This document shows positions 56,701 to 64,000 of a stretch of DNA of 64,000 nucleotides, piece by piece. The stretch lies in contig NAOQ01000259.1 of the NCBI GenBank assembly GCA_002751075.1, positions 25,840 to 89,839 of the forward strand, in the 5' to 3' direction. Origin of the DNA: Ichthyophonus hoferi. Taxonomy: Eukaryota; Opisthokonta; Ichthyosporea; Ichthyophonida; Ichthyophonidae. The notes below the pieces were generated by a model. It was not told the DNA's origin and ran no database searches. It saw only the letters and a program-made list of their open reading frames with translations. The translations under genes and the position numbers were made by a program. The number at the start of each line of letters is the position of its first letter. The first letter of the stretch is position 1.

Positions 56701-58404
56701 ACACATATCGAGGTGGTGTCATTCAGCATTCCACGCTCAAAGGTATGTCCCTTAGCTACCTGTAATGTCTCTTTATTATAACTCAGTAATCACACAATCC
56801 TGCTATCCAATGGCTTTAACCTATCTTTGCTAATGTTTGTTTTTCTCCTGCCTTTGTTAGATAGATGGATTATTATCTAAAAGTGCAGAGATATATAGAG
56901 ATATACATAGCAAATTACACAGATGGCGGGTAGGTTACTAAAACACACCAATATGCACAACTCTATACTTGTGTTCACTTTTGCCTTGGCCCTAGCATAC
57001 ACACCAGCACACACATACACACACTTATATAGATGCACTTGGAGCGGTGTGGGTCTTGCTAACATCCTTTTTCTGTAGAGGAAATACTTTCAGGATGACT
57101 TATTCCCTCCTACACCCATTACCTGGGAGCCTACCCTCACTGGCCTTGATTGGTTAAAAGGAACCAATCAGACCCCTTCCAAGGTGTCCTTATGCCCCCC
57201 TGGCATGATACCAGGTAAGCTTGGATTATTTTTTAATGATAAGTAGCCAATAACACTGATCCTGCCCTACATGACCAACTTTAAACTTTCAGAATGTGTT
57301 ATTGCCATACAATAAATCACTTTTAAAATAACAATGATCATCGTAGGACGATATTAATATCTGGTCTATACATGATAAACAGTATACATTGTAGACCGAC
57401 CCCTTTCCCTCTCGGATTGTATAATTGCAACCACCATTTTCATCCCTGCTTCCTCCTCCCCCCTTAATATCTTTCCCGCTTTATTTGTATTACTTTTTTT
57501 TCTTTTTTTTCAGTATATATTTATGCCTGTCTCTATCTCTATCCTTCTATTTTTCTCTTTATATATATCTATTGTTCGCACTGACCCGTATGTACATTCT
57601 AATAACATGCCTTCTATAGTAAGTAGTGTGGCGGTCAAGGAGAGTGAGAGCAGTTACACCGGGACTGCCCACCGCCAGCCTACAATTACCGAGACCAAGC
57701 AAACGGTGTGTGTGTAGTGAATGGGAATCCCCTTAGGATCAATGTGTTCAACACCTCCACAGTTAGAGACATTACACTTATGCTTATATATATCTCCGAT
57801 GATCTTCCACCAATACTGTTCTCCCCTCTCTCAGCTAATGGAAAAAATGCTCACTGTAGCTCAGGAACATACTCAGGGCCGCCTAGAACAAGAGGATATG
57901 GAGGGAGTGGATGAAGATGAATGGGTAAGGTTGATTGGTCTAGTGGGGAAGGGGGGGCAAGGGGGGTGGGCTCAACCTGATCCATGGTGTTGCTTTGCAT
58001 CATGGTTATCGTGGCCTTCTGGCCACCTATCTACCTACCTACTTATCTATCTATATTAATTTACTTATCTATCCGAGAGTGGCAATAATCATGGTTGAGT
58101 AAACCAAGGCCAGATCAATAGAAGGGGCTGCACATGTGATCCTGTACATGTCACTACACCTACTTCTCATTGAGGTGTCTAATTGGACCAATATCACTTC
58201 TTATCATTTACTTTATATTTTTATTATGACTTTATTTGCCTCTTTTCCTTAATAATATTCATAATAATAATAACACATTCATTACGCCAAGGTAAAACCC
58301 TATGCGGGGTCCCAGTGGCTTATTTTCACGTACCTTGTATTACCCCCATTGGTCATTTATAGCACTTTAGGCTAACGAGAATTCACCTCCTACTACAGGA
58401 CTAA
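44756..58404 (+). CDS. CORO7: Coronin-7 (POD-1 type, tandem beta-propeller coronin)
   Basis: Actin/Golgi-associated coronin with two WD40 propellers. 29 exons, 970 residues (human 925), sum divisible by three: 44756-44815, 45288-45384, 45782-45933, 46543-46662, 46823-46915, 47323-47418, 47800-47886, 48499-48636, 49240-49300, 49486-49661, 50184-50269, 50702-50892, 51104-51153, 51570-51695, 52149-52289, 52516-52612, 52813-52899, 53709-53774, 54322-54395, 54556-54657, 54944-55029, 55537-55669, 56299-56426, 56664-56742, 56861-56929, 57079-57214, 57620-57705, 57835-57924, 58399-58404. Propeller 1 opens MKRFQASKFKN; LATGSYDATVRVW, GFSKMREREVCLHDPR and ELFPDTRGLVPA are coronin signatures. Propeller 2 opens SKVRHIEWRVLHRN and continues HTMKASLVKFHPLASD and YFQDDLFPPTPITWEP. 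The C-terminal acidic tail reads EGVDEDEWD as in CORO7. Exon 2 ends at a GC donor. Exon 25 is an extra cassette. Acceptors of exons 15 and 21 are the least certain. Confidence 0.95.
48320..48420. repeat. Simple TA/TACA repeat in a coronin-7 intron
   Basis: Runs of TATATA and CATACATACATG-type words for about 100 bp, just upstream of exon 8. Simple sequence. Confidence 0.7.
55163..55385. repeat. 42/84-bp minisatellite in a coronin-7 intron
   Basis: About five copies of a 42-bp unit alternating between two versions, giving an 84-bp higher-order period: ACTAGTTATATGTAGTG recurs at 55213 and 55297, alternating with GGTATATGTACTGTATAT. The copies differ at few positions. It lies in the intron between exons 21 and 22. 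Because 42 is a multiple of three, it produces a spurious repetitive open frame on the minus strand. Confidence 0.85.
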
Positions 58405-60546
58405 TCATTGATAGGGCGAGACCCACGATCTCTTGCTGTATCATGATTAGCTTATTCCTTGGCCTCCTTAATCTAACTGGACAGCAGCCTTCCAATTAAG
58501 AATTCACAAAGACAGATCACTCTATTTTATAGCAGTTACTATACAGGGTAATGCTATTATGGACACTCATTGGAATAGCCTTAAGTTGGTTAACTTATCT
58601 TATAACCTATAGAATTTAGCCAGATAATTCTATACTGTCATTATTAAATTTGTGCATCAATTGTGGAACATGTAATTTTTATAATTATGCATTCCCTGTC
58701 TTGTACAAAGTTGCATATATGGTATTTATATGAAATAGAGATCATTGTTTGTATGCCACCGAAATGCCAAAAACCATATAAATCTAAGATGGAGCCATGT
58801 ATTTTTATAGTGTGTATATATATCTTATATCGTTTTATGTACATTATGTTGAAGTATTTTAGTTCCTACAAGCATTAGACTGTATAGTTCATGATGTATT
58901 GTACGAATATAGCGAGATTAAATCTAGTGGGCTGATGCTCGCATAAATTTCATGACGCGTTGATAGTAGGCCAGGATTCGACCTCTTATGATTTGAATAA
59001 TAACAGCACAATTCTAAGGAATTAAAGAGTAAAATATAAGTTTACACAAATCTATTTGTAGATCCATTTTTATTGGCAATAAAATTATGTATTTGTGATC
59101 TACTTCTATCGCAGTGTTGTTATGGTCTCGGGAGAAAAAGACTATTATCATGCAAACTAGATGAATATATTTTTAGACTAACCGCGATTCCAATTTGCAG
59201 TATCGCGCATGGTAATCCGACGCTAAAAGACGACAATAAACAATTTTATATATTTGCATATATTAGCAGAATCGTAATAATAAAATTTACACAATTATAA
59301 CGCAGTAAATTCTATCATAGGATACGTCTATTTGAATTGAGTCTAAATCCCTGACCCATTGAAATTGCACATTCGGACAGAGCATGCCTTTCTGTAGATT
59401 CCAGGTTTACTAAGAGATTCCGTACCCCCCTAGTACCAAGAAAAAACAACAATCATTGCTATCACATTCAAATCCTCAATCTAGTGACAGAAGAAATACA
59501 GACCTCAGATGAGGTCCTGATCTTCAACTACAATCTACTATTTAATTAAAGAAAGCCATTTTTAATTCACAATAAATACAAATCTATTTAATAATACAGA
59601 GTGCATGTGACAGTATAAATATTTAAAAATATATAAATTAAATAATAAAACTACATGTATATATATATCTTGGATAGCTCGACATTATTTATTCCTTTTT
59701 GGTTTAAATCATTCTCGCATAAGATTTAATATATCTTCATATACGTATACGAAGTTACAAGTATGGTACCCAATATGTGGTTACAAAGAATCGTTAACAA
59801 AATATGCAAGGGATGCACACCATGTTATGTTGATAGTTTTGTATAGTTACCAATGATATTATAGGCAATGTTTATTTGAATTGGCATATTACATTTATAA
59901 TTGGCATTATTTAAGATGTTTGATGAAAAATATAATAGTTTACTTTATTAATTAATGCGATGCCTAGAATAAAACCCTTCATTTCATATCGTTGTATATG
60001 TATAATTATATATAATATAATAATAACATAATATTTTATTTATATAAATTTATAAAACCTGTAAATAAAGCATAAAATACATTTACAATTGTTATATTAC
60101 TTCGCTTGATGGTTACGGTCATACCTAGCAGAAAGCACTTCATTTCGTCCAATCTGGAAAGTTAAACTGCTATTGGCGTGGTTAGTAGTACTGCAATGGG
60201 GGTCCACGCGGGAATACCATGTGCTATAATCTTCTTTGGAATACATACTTTCATATTTGGATTGCATCCAATAGTTGATATATAAATAGACTAGTCACTT
60301 CTTTTATTTATTTCATAGTTGTTTTTTTTCCTTTGTATTTATTATTGAATTTGTGCATGAGTAGTAATAATGTTTTGTCACAAATTCCACTCAGGCATTG
60401 ATACCATAATGTAGTCATATTGAATTTTAGTGTTGTGTTGATAAAAACAAAGTGGTAAGTGGTAAGGGCTACTATCCACAACCTAGAGAGTTTTTTATCG
60501 GAGTTGTGCCACAGTTTGAATGAACATATACGTAAGTAGAATAGGA

Positions 60547-60580
<34 letters not shown>

Positions 60581-61349
60581 TCAACCGAAACAAAGCAGTT
60601 TAAACTTCCCTGATTGGGTGCTTTCTGCTAGGTATGGCTGTACTCACCAAACAATGCTATATTAAAATTATACATGTATTTTATATCGTAATAATTAAAA
60701 ATATATTAATTTAATAATCAACATAGTTAATCAGTAGTATTATTATATATATACTATAATCTAGATGAAAAAATTCGTGATTCAACTTGAAGTATATAGG
60801 TTACTGAAGGAGGAATTTCTACATCAGTTCGTTTAGGTACGATGGTGCTTATGGCACGGCACAGTATTTACAATCAGTAAGAGCTATTTTACTATGTAAA
60901 TAATAACTATAATCACTATTTAATGTTTGTATGCAGTTCTCTGACTTTTGAATAAGTGAGAGATCTGAACACTGATTATCATATGTGAATGCTAACGGTG
61001 GACTAGATATTACAATAACGACGTGATTGTTATATATATATATATTACGAGAACTTCGTAATTTTGCCAGTGGACTATATATGTGTGAATGGCCAGGGGG
61101 TCGAACGGCGGGAGGCGAAACGTCAGGGACTTATATTAGTTATTTCGTCTACGTTTATACTCGTCTCATTTATCCTGGTAATCCAATACTAATATATCCT
61201 TCCTAAAATGGCTCTTTAGCTAGCTATCTCATTGGTGTAACTACTCACATATTATGTATTGACAAATCAATTTATCAAGCTGAAAATCTTCTCCCTTCTG
61301 CCAATAACAAAATCATTACGGCAAGAACAGGGACATTTGTCGAATCCAT
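58405..61349. other. AT-rich block without host genes
   Basis: 2.9 kb between coronin-7 and the copia fossil. AT-rich throughout, no exon recognised. It contains the inverted-repeat element at 60124-60632. Flanking DNA left of the copia fossil from about 61060 is less AT-rich, but I could not identify an LTR there. Confidence 0.55.
60124..60632. mobile_element. 509-bp terminal-inverted-repeat element (MITE-like, TA target)
   Basis: The left end begins CCTAGCAGAAAGCAC and the right end is its exact complement GTGCTTTCTGCTAGG. The arms continue inward as CCAATCTGGAAAGTT then AAACTGCT on the left (60124-60171), and the complement of CCAATCAGGGAAGTTT then AAACTGCT on the right (60594-60632); the left arm has about 10 extra bases. 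TA flanks both ends (60122-60123 and 60633-60634), as expected for a Tc1/mariner-type target duplication. No transposase frame is inside, so it would be non-autonomous. The centre is AT-rich and includes a (TA)n run at about 60549-60580. Confidence 0.75.
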
Positions 61350-63755
61350 ATTCCCCATGGCTCAAGATAGTCCACTTATTCGCTCGTTATTCTCGGAGGT
61401 TGATCGCGGGATCTATGCAGATCTAATCACCACAACAGAGGCGTCAGTCGCGTTCCCAGGAGGTCCGCGCATCTCAGCTCGCCGCTTTAGAAGAACTATT
61501 TGCATCTGGGTCTATGGTGTCTACTACATTCCCATCTACGTTTTCATCTCGGGACGATATTCCTGAATTCAGCTGTGAACAGTTGGATTTACCTCCAGAT
61601 CCTGCAACCATTCGAATGCCCGATTTGATCAGGAATTACCTCACTGAAGTGAAGAAGTCCTCTACTTCCGGGTGTGCCCCATTACCTATGATGGCTCCCA
61701 TCCGATCTGCTCATTCTCGGCGTCCCGCACTTCTTATCTCTGTCGCCCCTGTACCGTCTGCGGGCTTTCTTGCAGATTCTGCTCTGCAGTATCCTATTGG
61801 TCCTCTTCCAGGGGGTCTCCTCCCATATTACCTCCTCATGTGGCGCCATCCACACCAGTGTCTTCTCCCTTTAGGGTCCCTGGACCACCGTCTTCCGGTT
61901 CCCAGGATGTTCCTTTTCAGCTGTTTCCATTTAGTGCTTCTTTTCTCCAACCGGAGTCTCTATGTTTGTCCCCTATAAGGAGGCTGTCGTCATGTTCCTG
62001 GTCCAAGGTTGAGGAGGTTTCTACTTTTACGGGTACTAAGCCCCCCTCCGCTCCTACCCCTATCCCAGCTTTCCCCCCAAGGAACATGAATGTGTGTATG
62101 GAGGAGTGTCCTAAGTCTACCAATGGTGATGCGGATGCATCCCCGGATTCAGACGCCATGAATTGGCAAGCTAATAGGGCGGCTTGTTTTCCGCCTAACG
62201 GTCCACATTCGGGTGGGCGAATTGTTCCTCAGAATCTCTTATGGTCCGGGGGTGTGGTGGATGCAGTGGCACCAGATATTACAGATATGTCTACTCTGGC
62301 GAGTCACACCTGTCTCCAGGCGGCGGTAGATTTGGTATCTGGTCTCGTTCCTGAGTCCATTGCTCAGGCCCTTCGCTCCCCTGACTGGCATAAATGGGAG
62401 GAGGCCTGTTATCATGACATCAAGGGCCTTGCAGTCCGAGATGTCTAGACGCTTGTTCCTCATCCCCCACGTAGCGTCAAAATCCTTTGTGTTAAGTGGG
62501 TTCCCAGCATCAAAATCAAGCCTGGAGCTAGGGAGCCGACATACAAATGCTCTTTAGTGGTATGCGGGAACGAAGAGGTACGGGATCCTTTCAAGCTTCT
62601 ATCAAGTCCAGTTGCCTGTATGACCAGTGTGCGTGTAATTCTGGGGGTGTCCGCCGCTCATGGGGTTTTTATTACTCAGGCGGATGCCACCCAAGCATTT
62701 CTCAATGGGGACCTGCAGAATCCAGTGTACGTATACCAACCAGATCACTTCAAAGATAGCATCCACCCCAACTAAATTTGGAAACTACACAAGTCCTTAT
62801 ATGGTCTTCGTGAGAGTCCATTAGTATGGTACAATACAGCATCCCAGTTCTTGAACTCTCGGGGTTTGTATTGCCTGCACTCTGATGTGTGTATCTTTGT
62901 CCGCCATACTCTCGGTCCAGCATTATTTGTGTGCCAGTATGTTGACGATTTTCTTTGCTGCACTCAGGCAGAGGCTGATGGTGTGGAGTTTATGGCCGCT
63001 TTATGTAAGGAGTACCAGATGACGGTGATGGGCTCTCCGAAAACTTACCTTGGGCTTGAGATGGATTTTCGCCCCGATTGATCTATAGCTATTCACATGG
63101 TTTCCTTTTGTTGTAACATGGTGGCTCGTTTCCAGTGGGGGGGGGGGTATTGCCCAAGGGCCCCGTGATGATATCTCCTATGCCGTCTGCGGTTCCTTTT
63201 GATTCCAAAGGTCCCCCTCCTGCGCCTGCTGATAGAGAGGCATACATGGTTGGTCTTGGGATGCTCCTCTGGGCTATGCAATGTGTACGACTCGATCTGG
63301 CGCTTTACACCGGCGTCTTAAGACGCTTTGCCCGGGCCCCTCATGAGGGTCATATGCGCATGATGCGTCACGTTCTGGCATATGTTCGTGATAACCCAGA
63401 CCTAGAGATCAATCACCAACCGGGCCAACCGAACCTAATAACATACTGTGATTCTGACTTCATGGGATCTACGGAGTCATTGAAGTCGACGCCTGGCTAG
63501 GCGACAATAATAAATGGATCAATAATTAGCTGGAGATCCAAGATTTAATATATCCACGCGATGTCCTCCACAGAAGCGGAATTCATTGCCCTTGGCGAAG
63601 CGGCTCTGGAATCCTTATGGTTGGCCCGCTTCGTAGAGGAGTTAGGTTTACGAGATCAAATTCCAGTACAGATATATAGAGATAACAAATTCTCTATAAT
63701 TATGGCCAAAGCCGTTTCCCTTGGAGCCAGAACAAAACACATAGGACTATAAGAT
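61350..63755 (+). mobile_element. Ty1/copia retrotransposon fossil (pol region)
   Basis: Remnant of a copia-type LTR retrotransposon on the plus strand. The right two thirds show copia reverse transcriptase (for example QADATQAFLNGDL and the catalytic block QYVDDF) and then a copia RNase H (SSTEAEFIALGEAA, and SLGARTKHIGL at the end). The left part is poorly conserved and probably derives from the integrase-RT linker and upstream region. The reading frame is broken, with at least about five interruptions over 2.4 kb, so it is a fossil. No flanking LTR was identified; a right LTR could lie beyond the window end. Moderate decay suggests an old but not ancient insertion. It is not a host gene. 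Confidence 0.88.
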
Positions 63756-64000
63756 ACACATCGTTATTGTAATGTCTAATTTACTGATGGTTCTCGTATG
63801 CAATGATCAGCCTTCGAATCACTCCCTCATTCAGAAGTCAGAAAACTGCTTACTGACAATAGAGAGTGACAATAGGCGTTTCTTTACATAATAACATAGC
63901 TCCACTTAATGATCGATTGCACTATTCAATTTCCACACTTTCACCAAAGCGCATCAAAGCATCTATCCTTTCTGAATTAGAATAGATATATAATTACTAT
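63756..64000. other. Region right of the copia fossil
   Basis: 245 bp to the window end. It could be the start of the element's 3' untranslated part or LTR, but I see no match to sequence on the left side of the fossil. Confidence 0.4.

Noticed and set aside
57425-57619. Phe- and Leu-rich frame resembling a membrane protein
   Set aside because: It is a polypyrimidine stretch of the intron before coronin-7 exon 27.
59720-59765. A loxP-like arm (TATACGAAGTTA) with a partial opposite arm
   Set aside because: The opposite arm matches poorly and the spacer is only two bases instead of eight, so it cannot be a loxP-type site; it is an AT-rich near-palindrome.
61672-62448. 258-codon open frame, as a possible host gene
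   Set aside because: Its Pro/Ser-rich composition and position just before the copia reverse transcriptase make it part of the fossil element.

Overview
The window is nuclear DNA from a intron-rich eukaryote with the standard code (TAA, TAG and TGA are all used as stops). I place it among unicellular eukaryotes near Opisthokonta or Amoebozoa, because coronin-7, UBAC2, Rab14 and a GON7-like protein occur together. An ichthyosporean-like holozoan would fit, but I cannot name the species. No bacterial, plasmid, CRISPR, rRNA or tRNA features were seen.

Layout. 1-4.6 kb: C-terminal half of an XMAP215/ch-TOG microtubule polymerase (+). 5.9-8.1 kb: TMX-like ER thioredoxin (-). 8.5-9.7 kb: small acidic GON7-like protein (+), divergent from TMX. 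11.6-15.9 kb: dolichol kinase (+). 17.4-18.9 kb: Alba/RPP25-like RNA-binding protein (-). 19.4-22.3 kb: UBAC2-like rhomboid-UBA protein (+). 25.0-28.7 kb: PPR-like helical-repeat protein (-). 29.5-31.3 kb: DUF2062 membrane protein (-). 32.6-36.4 kb: DDX3/Ded1 RNA helicase (-). 36.4-44.8 kb: AT-rich, gene-poor block holding one intronless Rab14 gene and a decayed tandem copy of its 3' end. 44.8-58.4 kb: coronin-7 in 29 exons (+). 58.4-61.3 kb: AT-rich block with a 509-bp terminal-inverted-repeat element. 61.3-63.8 kb: fossil Ty1/copia retrotransposon.

I assembled exon structures by hand from splice sites, reading frame and family alignment from memory. Summed exon lengths are divisible by three in every complete model, which supports them, but no transcript was available. 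The genes are unlinked housekeeping functions: cytoskeleton (XMAP215, coronin-7), ER and N-glycosylation (TMX, dolichol kinase, UBAC2), RNA metabolism (RPP25-like, DDX3, possibly GON7-like and PPR-like) and trafficking (Rab14). They are not an operon-like system.

The most unusual signals are genome-style rather than gene-style. They are a strong excess of ATTGGY/RCCAAT motifs in noncoding DNA of the gene-dense parts; introns with a recognisable CTRAC branch site 11-19 nt from the acceptor, often with an intervening AG skipped; three GC-AG introns among about 87; and the contrast between intron-rich genes and the intronless Rab14 in its AT-rich block. I did not find a convincing undescribed defence or mobile system.
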